64,000 nt of DNA from Liolophura sinensis (taxonomy: Eukaryota; Mollusca; Polyplacophora; Chitonida; Chitonidae): contig NC_088295.1 of assembly GCF_032854445.1 (NCBI RefSeq), forward strand, positions 74,614,028-74,678,027. Reading direction: 5' to 3'. The translations under genes were made by a program, and so were the position numbers. Under the pieces are notes generated by a model that saw nothing but the letters and a program-made list of their open reading frames with translations, made no database searches and was not told the origin of the DNA. Shown piece by piece: positions 1 to 12,229 of the stretch (positions are counted from its first letter, which is position 1; each line of letters starts with the position of its first letter).

Positions 1-348
1 TAATCTCTACTCTTCCATAGCCTGGAGAATAATTTCTTCGTTAAAAGTTTAATTTTGCACATGGGGATAAGGTAAAAGAATGAGGGCTCATGTTTGCCGC
101 AAATATATGCATAGTTACTGAAATGTTTTCGAATAAATATCCAATCAAGACTATTTCTGCCCTTTAAATATATACTTTTTTCAAGGTTTTAAATACACTG
201 CATGTTTACAATTCTTTTTACAAAAATCTAAAACCACATGCTTTGCACATGAATCTCTTTGCAAGACTCACTCGTAGCTCTTCAGCATTTCTCGAACTTT
301 ACCGAAGAGAACCGACGTGGTACGTTGTTCCAAGGGTGCAGGTTATTG

Positions 349-460
349 TGACGTCGCACATTTCATAAGGCAACATAATCGATGACGTCAGATTTATTAT
401 GTCGCCATTGGTAACGTCAGACTGAAGACAAGCCTTTGAGCGAAGACATCGGTACAGAGG
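349..460 (+). promoter_or_regulatory. Putative promoter of gene 1: CRE motifs, X-box and a noncoding first exon
   Basis: A TGACGTC half-palindrome lies at 349-355 and a perfect CRE (TGACGTCA) at 383-390. At 401-415 GTCGCC-ATT-GGTAAC fits the RFX X-box consensus GTNRCC-N(0-3)-RGYAAC, and a degenerate CRE (TAACGTCA) overlaps its end at 412-419. A good splice donor (AGAGG then GTGAGT) follows at 460/461. It could end a noncoding first exon that splices to the acceptor at 879/880, five bases before the ATG at 885. The motifs are visible in the sequence; their use as a promoter is inferred. Confidence 0.45.
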
Positions 461-884
461 GTGAGTCGTTATTTGAAATTTCAGTGATATAAGCCTATGG
501 CGACTTTAAAATCGCAGCTTGTATAAATTACATTGATACTTTGGTGAAAAGTCTTTGGGTTAAGCTTTTTAAGAGACTATGGGGCAGATTAAGCAGTGAC
601 CGCGCATTTCCAAACGCGTGCCAATATTTGTCAACTGCACAGTTCTGTTTATAATTATGCGTGTCAATACATTCTTTTCACACGCAACGATACATATATA
701 TTGCAGTTTGGACCTGCGTCGAAAAATACATATATGAATATTGTATTGCCACACAATACTAACTGAGATTGACCTTGAAGTTACATCATTTACCAGATCC
801 ACTAAGGTTAGAAGAAGCTTAGAATCTTATAGAGTACATGTATATATTTAGCCCCTTGCATGTAATGTTTTGATTTCAGACAAA

Positions 885-1487
885 ATGTTGACAGATTCAG
901 CAGGTCAAAGTGACGATGGAAAAGACAGAGTTGATCGTAAGTCTGTCGCCTACAATATTTATATCTTTTAACCGCTTTACTCGATTTAGTTGTTTGTGAT
1001 TTCATAATTCATCTATTTTGCCGTCGATTGAGGTATTGATTTCACCTCAACCTATCGGGCCTCTAACCACTGAGGCTGCAGTCTTGAATTCATTTTTCGC
1101 TGGCATCAGCAAGAGTTTCCAAGAGTTTCCTCTTGGATCTGTCCGATTTTCACCATCCAGAAGCTTGACAGTCGTTGTAAAAGTGAATAGTTCTTGACTA
1201 TGGCGCTAAACTAAAAATGACCAATCCAGTCAAAAAGCAAAGCAATTGCATGAATTAATATTAGCCTGCGTTGCACATACGTACATAGAATTTGTATAGG
1301 CCTACTGTTTTCATTAGCCAAAAGATTTAAAAATTCATTTTATAATTTTATGTCTTCCCATTCAAATGAAGCTACTTCTTGCATGTGTATTTTATAATTT
1401 TTGTCTTACCCAGTGTACAAGGGGACATATGATGTCCGATATGACAGGCTAGTAAAGGGAGACAGGGATATCACTGCCAAGGTAGGT

Positions 1488-1523
<36 letters not shown>

Positions 1524-4500
1524 TATAAAAAAAATATATATATATATATATATATATATCGCATTCAAATAATTCTGTATCCCGCTATTAACCGAGTTAC
1601 CATTAATTACTACTAAATTTATTTGTAATGCCATTTCTCCCATCAGCCTGTCAATGCGTACAGACGGTACAGTAGTACTGAGGTGACTCATCTATCTGGA
1701 GTCATGGCGGAAAGGCCCATGCCGCCCTTTCAGTTTATGGGCCGGTTGTACAACCACATCGGTTTGTTGCCCACAAGCCTTTATCGTGCGGACATCAACA
1801 GCAACATTGTGCCTGTAAGTTATAAATTATTTGCCTTTATTCGAACTATGTTCCACAGTTTTTGTTAAAATATTCGACCTTTCACTGATGTCAGTAACTG
1901 AAAATCAACAAAATATATCATAATTAACAGAATGTGTATATTACATATTCCAAATAGATATACATGTGACTGAAGGTAAAGCTTTCAACATTATCACTAG
2001 ACTCGAACGATAGATATAGATTTGCACAACCTTAAAGCTGTGACGCAATAATTTATGAAGCGTATTTGTTTAAGTTGGGTCGATGTTCATGATTTACTCA
2101 GCTCATGTCAGATAATCTCTTATGTTTGACCTGTTTACAGGCCTATCAGCAGGAGTTTTGGCCAAGAAAGATATTTCATTGTCTTCATCCTGTTAATAAA
2201 GACCATGCAGGTACAAATTATTTGTTTTATCTAAAAACTACTTTAAGCTAGCCGAAGAACCAGCTAAGCATATTTTAATTAGATTTGTGCTGAATATAAT
2301 AGTACACCATTATTTTTGTAACTGGTGAAAACTCGTAAGTGACAGCTTTGTTAATGAAAGTGACAGAAACATAAACCAAGCCATATGAGAGCTGAGGAAT
2401 TTATAATCCACAAACAAGTTTTCTAAATGCTTTTTCTTTGTTACGATTTTTAGATCTCTTGACCCCATTTTGCCCACAGAAGGCCGGCTACTTTCCTATC
2501 TTGCCCATGCAGGTAATATCAAATTTTCATGAACACATTTACTAATAAATCTGTTTTATATGCATGTTTGGTAGTTCGGTAGTTCGGTAGTAGTTGTATC
2601 GGAGACGGTGCTTATGATAAAAATAGGAGAGGTAAATGTATGTGTCGTGGTAGTAATTTCAGTATTCGTTGCAGCAGTGGTTGTAATCGTGATACTAGTG
2701 GTACTAGTAAGAACTGTTGTAGTAGAACGGAGGTGGTAGTGAAAGTAGTAGTGGTAGTAGTTATAGAAGTGGAGGTAGTAGTTATAGAAGCAGTGGGAGT
2801 AGTTGTAGAAGTAGTGGTTTGTAATTATAGAAGTAGTGGTAGTCGTGAAAGTAGTAGTGGTAGTATTTACATTTATTTATTTTATTTGATTGGTGTTTTA
2901 CGCCGTACTCAAGAATGTTTCACTTATATGACGGCAGCCAGTATTATGGTGGGTGGAAACCGGGCAGAGCTCGGGGGGAAACCCACTACCATCCGAAGGT
3001 TGCTGACAGACCTTCCCACATACGGCCGAAGAGGAAGCCAACGGTAGTAGTTATAGAAGTGGAGATAGTAGTTATAAAAGTAGTGGTAGTGATGGCAGTT
3101 TTAATGGCAGGTGTAGTAGTAGACTAGTAGCATTAGCATTAGTATCTAAAGTAGTAGAAGTAGTGGTCGTGGCAGTGGTATAACCTGTAGCAGTACCGAG
3201 ACTACCAACTGGCAGCACTCTCAGTAAAAGCCAGAGGATTTTAAGAGTCGGTACTTATTATAATCACTAATGTTTGTAATGCACTATAATATTGCACTAT
3301 TAATATAATATTCTCTACAGGGTGTAATGCAGAGCAATGCATCGGGCAACGGTGACTGGTCAGCTAACTGCCTTCCATGCCATCTGCAACGTAAGTCGTA
3401 ATGATCATGCATTGTCATATCGATGCACGAATAACTGAGACAATGGAGATAAACATTTAGTCTTTGTGTGCCACTGCTTGAACGTCGTCAGGCATTTCAA
3501 CCTTACCTAGCCTAGCCATTTGCACTGGTTTGGGTAAAATGTAGTTGCTTTCCATAGAGATTACAACTTATGTCAATTCTAACACTGCGAATTGTTTTAA
3601 AAACTATATGCCATCAATCTATTTTATTTTATTGCCTATTTATATGTTGTAGATACAGTGAATGTATTGTAAGTATTTATATATTTCAGAAAACCCTGTC
3701 CTTACTTCGCACGACTGGGATGTCGTACCCAGGGTGAAAATGGGACTCAAGAGTTTTCAGGTAAGATATTCTTCGTTTCTTTGAGGCGAAAGGTCTATGA
3801 GCCCATATTGTTATTATAATAGAAAGTATTATTTTCCTCTTCGTAAATGCTCGTCTTTGTACACATTCCGTAAGCATATTACTTGGCACTTTGATGTTCA
3901 AGAACAGTACTGGAACTGAAAATAGAAACACAGAAGCATCTGTAAATAAAATCACTTGAATAATTCTTTCACTCATGCCAGTCTACTTGTGATGAGTTAA
4001 AGATGTGACATATTCAAAGCACTCAATAAGAATCAAGTTAAAACTGTATACTTCAGCTTTGTTTTCATATAATTCCATATAACTATGATTACAACGTTTC
4101 CTTTCAATATTTCCAGAGAATATGAAATTGTTATCATTTCAAATTTTAGACACACAGAGAGAGAATGACCGTCAATGTCGAAAAGTGGAAACAATTTTTC
4201 TGGCAGATGTACGCCATACCCACACCCTTGCTGGCTCACGACACACTGAAAAGTAGGCACGCTGCATGTTGGCAAAATGTTAATAGAATGTCCAGCAACT
4301 TTTGTAAAGTGCTTAATGTAGTTTCTCTTGGCTTAAACTCTCCACTGTCAATCGTGTATCCACCATAAACGTCGTTGTGTTAGCATCAACAAGTACAGAG
4401 AACTGCCCTCTTGCATGATTACGGTGTTCTTCCAACAGTTAGACTCGTGGGTTTACATTCCAAAAAAAGCACTCTGCACACTGCTGTGGTTCCTGTTTAG

Positions 4501-5487
4501 ATATCATCTTACTCTAGATTCCATCACAGTATGCAATATTTCACAACCGAGCTTTACGAACTATATATAAGAATTTCTACCTCGCAACCATTCATGTGAC
4601 TCTACTGTCTTTTATTTCAGTCGACTTCATTGATAATGCGACGAAGACCTTCACCATAAAGACCGTGAATAAATTCGGTAAATCATACATCAAGGACTCT
4701 AGCTACAGCCTCGAACAAGATTTTGCAGTAAACGGGCTTCGACCCCTTGAGGTACACATACATATATGTATACAGATAGTTGTTGAGAGGTTGTGTTCAT
4801 GTATACAGGCACCATGAATAGCTGAGGTTGAATTTATCACAGAAATACAATTTCTGACAGATGAAGATTTTAGGAGCTGCCTAGATATCTACGACAAAAC
4901 TAATTTAATGTGAGGTAGTTTAGAAAATAACCTGGCGTAATGAAATTAAAACTGCCTTGATTTCTAGCACGAACTGGTAAAAAAAAATGTGATATTAACA
5001 CTGCCGCTTCAAATTTACCTGATGAATCTCTTACACTGAAGTCGTAACAGAATCATTAGCAGTTAGATTTCAACCAATGACCTCCTTCGTTTAAGACTAC
5101 GGAACGTTCTAGGTCAACAAACGTCCTTAACATTCTTTAAACGTGCTAAATTTACACTTGTTAAATAAATATTGGGGTTTTTTTTGTATTTCAGAACAGC
5201 ATAACAGAGAACGAATCGGATCACAGACGGGATTCCCGTGACAAACAGGCAGCCACTGGTAAATACATTCAGTTTGCCTTTCTGTTGTATAGAAGCTCGC
5301 AAAACTGTATATGTTCTCTGAAGAACGCATTGTGCCCTTAAGAAATTAGCTTTGGTGTCTTCTCTCTGTTAGTATTAACCATATAAGTCACCACTTACTG
5401 TTGACAGACACAAAACTGAAGCTCTCCATGAAGAAAAGGCTGGCCAGTGTTTCCAGGAAGCTGTTCTGCTGCGTCCTGAAAGATTAG
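885..5487 (+). CDS. Uncharacterised 311-residue protein, 11 coding exons
   Basis: Coding exons are 885-936, 1414-1481, 1647-1814, 2141-2210, 2454-2512, 3321-3390, 3690-3760, 4150-4252, 4621-4751, 5195-5258 and 5408-5487. All have GT/AG borders, and the phases join without a break to 936 bases (311 residues plus TAG). The 4150-4252 exon was inferred because skipping it brings a TAA soon after 4621. The product has no signal peptide, membrane span or coiled coil that I can see. It is rich in aromatic and Pro residues (PMPPFQFMGRLYNHIG; EFWPRKIFH; GDWSANCLPC). It has a basic C-terminus with two cysteines (SRKLFCCVLKD). I do not recognise the family. Short Pro/aromatic motifs of this kind occur in axonemal microtubule inner proteins, and the upstream X-box fits that, but this is inference. 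Introns hold an AT microsatellite and a SINE fragment. Confidence 0.75.
1490..1559. repeat. (AT)n microsatellite
   Basis: Two AT tracts separated by an A-rich interruption, starting eight bases after the donor of coding exon 2 of gene 1. Confidence 0.95.
2680..3190. repeat. Degenerate (GTA/GTG)n trinucleotide region split by a SINE
   Basis: Imperfect GTAGTAGTGGTAG-type repeats run from about 2680 to 2868 and resume at 3043-3190. Between them is a SINE fragment. All of it lies in the gene 1 intron between exons ending at 2512 and starting at 3321. Confidence 0.8.
2869..3042 (-). mobile_element. SINE group A, 3' part, reverse orientation
   Basis: It carries the group A tail (TTTATTTGATTGGTGTTTTA, then a CGCCGTACTCAAGAAT-like stretch) and the conserved body up to the GGAAGCC stretch. 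The tRNA-like head is missing. It sits inside a trinucleotide repeat in gene 1. Confidence 0.85.
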
Positions 5488-6202
5488 ATAATGACAGTTA
5501 CCTTTGTGTGTGTGCGCGTGTGTATGCGATTGACATGTATGTGAGTAATGTGTTCAAATGATATGTATCTATATATATGATTGATATGTGCATGTGTCAT
5601 TTATGTGTATGAATAATTTATATATGTGTGTGCGAAAAATGTATGCATGTAACTGATAAGTCTGTGTGTTTGCAGTTGATGTGTGCGATTTATTTGTCGG
5701 CGTGTGTGATTGATGTGTTTGTGTGATTTATTTGATGTGTTTGTGGAAGTGAAGTGGACGGGAGGATACTTGTGTGAATATGTGGGCGGGTTAAGGGTGT
5801 GTGGATATATGAATGAATAAGAGCCCTTAATGTTAGGGGCATGTGAATGTGTGGATAGTGTAGTGGTTTGTGTCCGTGTCCTAGAAAGTAATGAAAAAGT
5901 CAGTTTTACTGGCGAACAGCAACCAGAGTATCACCAAATGCTCCCATCTCTCGCAGAATTTGGATTTGTGTGCGCGTGTGAGCGCGCTTATGTGAATGTG
6001 CTGCAAAGTTGTGTGTGTGCGCGTGTGCGTGCTTGTGTGAATGTGTTTGATGAATGAGTGTGTGTTTCTGTAAACTTGCTGAATGGGTTGAGTGATGAAG
6101 ATGTGTGTGGTTGGGGAGGGAAGAGGGGCGTTCGTGCAAATGTATTGGATGGCTGGGTGTGTGTTTGACAAACGCTTAAGTTTAACGATTTCAGAGTCAC
6201 TG

Positions 6203-6264
<62 letters not shown>

Positions 6265-6495
6265 TCTGTGCCTTGGATGGATAGCTGGTTAAAATGTTTT
6301 CAAGTTATATTAAATATCAGCAGAGCTCTAATAGTACTTATTTTTCTTATCTGTCTTAAGGGGGAAACCACTCAAAGTTATTCTTGTTACGGACACGAAT
6401 CTACTTCAATTTACTCCAGTGAATTATACCACAAAAATGTTTGAGCTCTTTACTTGTTGGTGTAATGGAAAATAAATGTTATTTTTATGAAAGAA
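5488..6495 (+). other. Probable 3' UTR of gene 1, TG-rich, with poly(A) signal
   Basis: From the TAG at 5485-5487 the + strand is very rich in TG for about 750 bases, including an uninterrupted (GT)n tract at 6206-6258. An AATAAA hexamer lies at 6471-6476. ORFs read through here on both strands are products of the low-complexity sequence. Confidence 0.5.
6206..6258. repeat. (GT)n microsatellite
   Basis: About 53 bp of perfect GT dinucleotide inside the probable 3' UTR of gene 1. Confidence 0.95.
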
Positions 6496-6499
6496 ATAT

Positions 6500-9400
6500 C
6501 TTGTGTTTAATTTATAATTTTTTGTTACTTTCTCTTGGGCATTATATAGTGATCCAGGACAGTTTCAGTCGTTCCCAGGAAATCAAATTACAGCAACCAT
6601 AAACACCACTGATTTTCAGAGAACAAATATTGAGAATGTTTCAAATCTACACATGGTAATACCTCGCAGTAATGTATGGGAGGTAAATCGGGAAGAAGAA
6701 AGTGTGAACATCCAGAGTTGTCGTTCCTAGTGTGAATGTTGACATCACGAACAACAATCGCTCTGTGGGTCGTCTACAGAGTTTTTCGTCAAAAGGAGTA
6801 GTGCAGCTCCCATTTCATCAAAAACTTAACCAGTGCAGCTCCCATTTGTTTGATTGCGAATTTGATCTAGAGACTTTGTCAGGTACATAACGATTTAAGA
6901 TTATTTTAATCAGTAATAAATTAAACCAATAAACCAGTGAGGTGCAACTTGAACCCCTCATGAAATCTTTAATCGCCACAAGAAGCATATCTGTGATATT
7001 GCCGATGTATTCATTCATTCAGATACAGATAAACAAAAAACTGTCTAATAAACCAATGGCATAGTTTCTTAACTACTCGCCGATAAAGATTTACCAAAAA
7101 AACTAGTGTGGTGCTGAAGGAGGTTAACAGGTGATTCAGCATTTGAGTTTAATAGATTAATATGCTATACAACAAAAAAATAATTAAAACTGCAAACTGT
7201 CCTAGTACCTGTATTGTTTAGAACAGATCTTTCCTGCCTTGTCAAGAAAGTAAGTTGTCTGTGTGCCAGAATATCAAATTCGCGTTATCCAGTCAGGAAT
7301 TTCTCAAACAACAAAAATGTACTGTTCTGTTATGGTAAGGGAGTAGCCTTATGTATACGTGCCTGAACAGCCAAGGCAGAGCTTCCACATTGTTTACTCA
7401 GACAACAGTCAGGTATATACATGAAGGCCTATAATCCGTGAGATCAGAAGGAGAATGTGTTACGGTGTCATATTCCTTCACAGTGTTGTTTATAGAAAGG
7501 TCCCTGGCTTTTCACGCAGAAGTAACTCACAATATTTCCCAAGTCTATGTATACCTGTCTCCAAAACCCAAGCTGACCTATGATTATAGTTGTGAGTTCT
7601 CAGCAACGAAGTTTCAAATGTTACGCAAAGAAAGCTTCACAAATGTGTTGGAATCGGTCACGATTGTTTATATACACGTACGTACATTAAACAGCTCGTG
7701 GTCACCAATCCACTGAAAGGCTGATTTGACTACTGCCAGACTGAAGACATCAACCTCCTAGTAAAATGCTGACAGAATAATTTGTTTGACCAAGAATCTC
7801 AATCCTAGCCATTTGATCTTTCTGTCTTAAAAGCGGAGAATAATTCTATTTGCATGTCTGTAAACCGTGATTTATTTTGTGAAGCCTGTTACATATCTCT
7901 ATTCCTATAACCATAGTAGCAGTGCTATAAAACTGTTACGCTTCATCATTTCCTGATCTTTATGCAATATGTAAATTACTTTATTAAGTTGTGTATGGTG
8001 TTTTGAGGAGATTAAAGAAAGATACGTATCGAAATGTCAACAAGAAAGTACTAACGTGTTAGGTTTAGGCTATCGTCAAGGTAAATATTATCGGTAAAGG
8101 GAAGTAAAAACTGATCAGAACATTTCAGATGTTGGTAATCATAGTACATGTAGATGATAAACAAAGTCACCTTGAAGCGGAAAGATTTGCCCTACTCACA
8201 GAAAGGAAGAAAACAGATGAATACTCTACATGTGCATGTAAATACTTAAAGTGGAAGAAAACAAAAAATCAAACGGGCTGAGGCCTTAACAAAATTAAGA
8301 ATAAAAAATATATCTTTACATCTGTCATTGTAGAATATTTTTTTATCTGGTTTAATGCAATCAAATGCAATTAATGCAAATCAAATGTGGTATTTACGGA
8401 CCACTTTTGCCATTGCTTCAATGACTTGTGTGCATGAGTACATTTAGCACGAGCATAAACTTCAAAATCATTTCTTCTAAAGGTTCTAAAAAATTGGTGC
8501 GTCATCACTGTTATCCACCATTATGAATATGGGCCATAAAGCGCATGCGTCATAGAATGGAATCGTTTGTATGCATAATAATTCACTGTAAAACGTCTTT
8601 TACATAAATGTTGCTTCAGATATACGTAATAGTGGTCTTTTCATTGACACTTACTTTATTTTCGTCTTTATTTTATCTTAAATTTACTTTTCAACCCAAA
8701 ACGTTATTTCCATTCCGTGCCTAGATATAATCAGTATTCTTTGTTTTTTGGGGGTTTTTTGGGGTTTTTTTGTTGTTGTTTTTTTTTTTTTTGTTTTGTT
8801 TTTTTTTTTGTTTTTTTTTTGTTTATTTTGTTTTTTCTTTTTGATATACTGACACACCATCGAAAATACATTTTTAACACTAAGACCACGAGCTCGGAGA
8901 CTTCAACCGTTTGTTTTCCTGTAGATTGTTTCTGGGATACTACTGCCTTCACTACCCCCACAAGAACATTTGACAAGTCGTGTAATTAGCCACTCTTACC
9001 CTTATCACGTTCAGCAAATAAGAGGACAAACAAACCCAGGCTATCGGCTCTCAACTGAGTCTGTGTGCCTTCACCCTCCCGGGACAATAACCACTCTACT
9101 GCATTCCCATTCCGCCCTTGCCCTTCTGTTATGTAACATGCATGGTTCGTCCTCTGTTTTTAACTCCCCGCCTTTTGTCCATTACTATACAGTTACGGCA
9201 TATTCAAGAGATCGATACAGACAGGAAGGAGTAATATTGATTATAACGCAGAAATCAATCTTGTTCTTAGGGGTCTGTCAACCGACTCTATATCGGCAGG
9301 ATCAAAAAGCCTTAACTATTTTGCTCTTAAAACATTGGAGAAAACCCGGCATTTTAGTGGTAAATAAATGGTATGCATGTACCATACTGCTGGTGGTGCT

Positions 9401-11483
9401 AAAACTTTTCCTGTATGATATCATCCAGACACACCTCAAAGGTATAATACCCAAGCAAAATGAGGAGGCTAGTAATATGCCAAGTTCTGGATAAAATACG
9501 GTATAAATATTTTAGTGTATGAATCTTTTTAAATTTTCTGTGACCTGTTTATCATTAAAGGATTGTTTGTCGGTTCGTCACTTCCGGATTACACTAACGA
9601 CGCATTGCAGCAAAGCGAATGATAATGTCTGAATGGCTAAAAATCCTGCAGAGTACAGATGGCTATCGAGATTTACCCGCCTTTTTTTTCACAAGACCTA
9701 ATCCAGCCAATTTGGAGGATAGGATACACAGAATAGCCGTCTTGTTAAATAGCAAACCTTTTTATTAAATTGCACTCCCGCCCATATGATGTAGCTGCTA
9801 ACTCTAGATTGGAACTTTTTTCCTATGCACCGGGCCAAGCATATTTTTTTGTGCAAATCGAGTGTTTCTGCAATTTTGTAGCGGACTTTATTTTATTCAT
9901 ATTTCCACTTTTTATTACTACTGCCTTTATTACTCAGTCAGTTCCTCTACATCAGAAATGTAATGTCTAACATTAATCAAAACGCACTTCTGAATCGAAG
10001 CCTCTTTTTATTTCTAGATTCACAAGTATACAGAAGCTCTCTGAAGATGCGTGTATCGGTATTCTGTGGTATATAAATAATATATCGTATACATATGCAG
10101 CTGTCACTCCATTCACAAACTTATTACATATATCCTGAATATTTTGTTTTCATATTCAACAGTGCCGTAGGTGTGATTGTGATTACGTCACGTAATATCA
10201 TTAACCTACATCGGAACATTGGCTTGCTGGAATGTCCCTGATATCAATGAGCCTAACTGCACAGCTAATTCCATTAGTTTGACAGGATATGAAGACGGCT
10301 TTGTAACCTCTCTGCATGCATGCAGAGCACACCGCATTTTAAACCCTACAGTTGGTGTTCACTTACTTTGCTCAGCTACACCTGGAAAACGACTGAAAAA
10401 TGTCAACATGCATTACACACAAAAAAGATCCTTTATATTAGTTCTTATCATCGTCCAAATATGACAGCTTGGTTCCACGAAATTTTCTGAGGACAGGAGC
10501 CAAACACTACTGAATTATGCAATGTCCTGAGCATATCAAGTTTCATGAAAAGTGGGTTCATGATTTAAAGCAGAACAACAATCCTGAAACCGTTGTATGT
10601 CCTATATGTGCAAACATGACGCAAAATGTTCTTATGCACATCCCTGTAACTAAACTCTCTATGTATACACCTTTTAAAATTTAATAATTTTACGAACAAA
10701 ATTTGGTTGTAATTTAATCAGCCAAATGTTTGGAAAACTGACTAACAAATTCTAATGAAAATTTCGAAATGCAAGCCAACCAGATTTATATACATGCCAT
10801 GTAAAATGAACTGCACGATATTTGTGAGTTTTCACGACAATCACGACACGTTGTGGACATCCTATAAGTATTTAGTATCCATTCACATTTACACAATCCC
10901 AATTTTCGAGAAATGTCAACACGAACTTGCTGCAATACCCACAGCATCATGCAGATAGGAATCTGTCTATCATGTACTGTATACTGACACATGTAGAGAG
11001 TTGAATTTTCTGCAGCCATCACACGGTTTACCATCTACATCACATCCTCATAATAAGCATGTCTGCATATGTACACAGTAATTGGCTTTCTTGTGATGAT
11101 TAGAAGCAGTAGAGTGACTTTATGTACTGGCCATGTAATTAGATGTGTTTGTGAGCATGTTTTAACGACCTAAGTGTAATGACTGATGGACATACTAAAT
11201 AGACGGAATACTACTATGTTCTTAGCCCTAAGACAAGTCTGTGAATTTTTAACATTTCAAATAATTTTGCATGTCATTAAAATCAACATTCCAATGTTGA
11301 TAGGTTGTCCTTGGGCATTTGTATTCAGAAAATACAAGCATATGAAAGCCGTATTCAGAATTAGACATTAAAACCAATTACACAATTCTGATGAGTGCAA
11401 AAAGGGGAGCAGTATAGGTGTCCCAGTGTAGTTTCCCCTGCATACTCCCATGCACTGCTCGTAGGTCCTTGGTCCTTTATTCG
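6500..11483. other. Intergenic stretch without a recognisable gene
   Basis: I see no exon chain or conserved protein here. The 174-codon + ORF at 8970-9494 has no domain or splice context. A T/G homopolymer block fills about 8743-8842. A 16-bp direct repeat (AGTGCAGCTCCCATTT) occurs at about 6800 and 6832. Confidence 0.6.
8743..8842. repeat. Poly-T/TTTG low-complexity tract
   Basis: About 100 bp composed almost only of T and G runs. Long ORFs on both strands here are low-complexity shadows. Confidence 0.9.
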
Positions 11484-11718
11484 GGGGACCTCCGTGGCCC
11501 AGATGGTTAGCAAGCTAGCGCGGCGCAGTGACGCGGGAGCCAATGCGGTCGCTGTGAGTTCAAGTCCAGCTCTTGCTGGTTTCTTCATGGGAAGGTCTAC
11601 CGACAACCTGCGTATTTTCCGCGGGCTCTGTCCTCCCACCATATTGCTGTCCGCCGTCGTAAAAGTTAAATATTCTTGAGTTAGACGTAATACATTAATC
11701 AAATAACTGAATAAATCT
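11484..11718 (+). mobile_element. SINE group A, near full length
   Basis: This is the most complete forward copy. Its tRNA-like head (CCTCCGTGGCCCAGATGG, A-box-like) is followed by a B-box-like GAGTTCAAGTCC. The conserved body comes next, then the tail with an AAATATTCTTGAGT stretch and AATCAAATAACTGAATAAA. I defined the group from this and the other copies in the window. Confidence 0.88.
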
Positions 11719-12004
11719 TATGTTCAGTAAAGAGCAATAGTCTTCCAGGAATATGACGTATCAATGAGTTCGTCACATGTGGGAAAGTTTGCAGTAAACT
11801 TCCACAGGTGAATGGTTGCCCCACCTTCCCCTACCAGTACAAATGATCACCACTGTGTATTAATAAAATGTTTTCAGTATCAAATAACAATAACAACTAT
11901 CAAATAATAAAATACTGCACCACCCTACAGGAAGAAAAATACTTTCTCTGAGTCGGTAGCCCTCTTTGAGTCATGGAATGAACGTTTTCTTATCAGCTCA
12001 TCCA

Positions 12005-12225
12005 ATGCACTGGCTTCTGCATGGTCAGTGGAGCTGAAGGCTCGAACCCGGTTGTGGCCTATTCGGCTGCCGTTTTAAAACCTGAGGTTTGTCAGGCACA
12101 TGATGAGAGTTTTTCACTTCGGGCTCCCCAGTTTCTTCCCACCAATAAACCTGACAAAAAAAAACAGATAATTGAAATATTACTGAGCACGGCTTTTATC
12201 ACCAATCAAGGTAAACAAATTCCGT
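12005..12225 (+). mobile_element. SINE group C
   Basis: A tRNA-like head with B-box GGCTCGAACCCGG is followed by a body containing CACTTCGGGCTCCCCAGTTT and CCACCAATAAACCTGA. The end resembles the other group C copies at 19600, 25840 and 33590. Confidence 0.65.
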
Positions 12226-12229
12226 GGTT

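Noticed and set aside
885-5487. Assignment of gene 1 to TEPP, TEX37 or C7orf31-like sperm proteins
   Set aside because: Only vague likeness of short Pro/aromatic motifs; no stretch aligns well enough to name it.
5830-6200. Overlapping ORFs on both strands near 6 kb
   Set aside because: Low-complexity TG/CA sequence in the probable 3' UTR of gene 1.
8970-9494. 174-codon ORF on +
   Set aside because: No domain, no splice context and unbiased composition; a chance ORF.
11484-11718. Functional tRNA gene
   Set aside because: A and B boxes are present, but no full cloverleaf is formed and the same head recurs with the same body in other copies, so it is a SINE.
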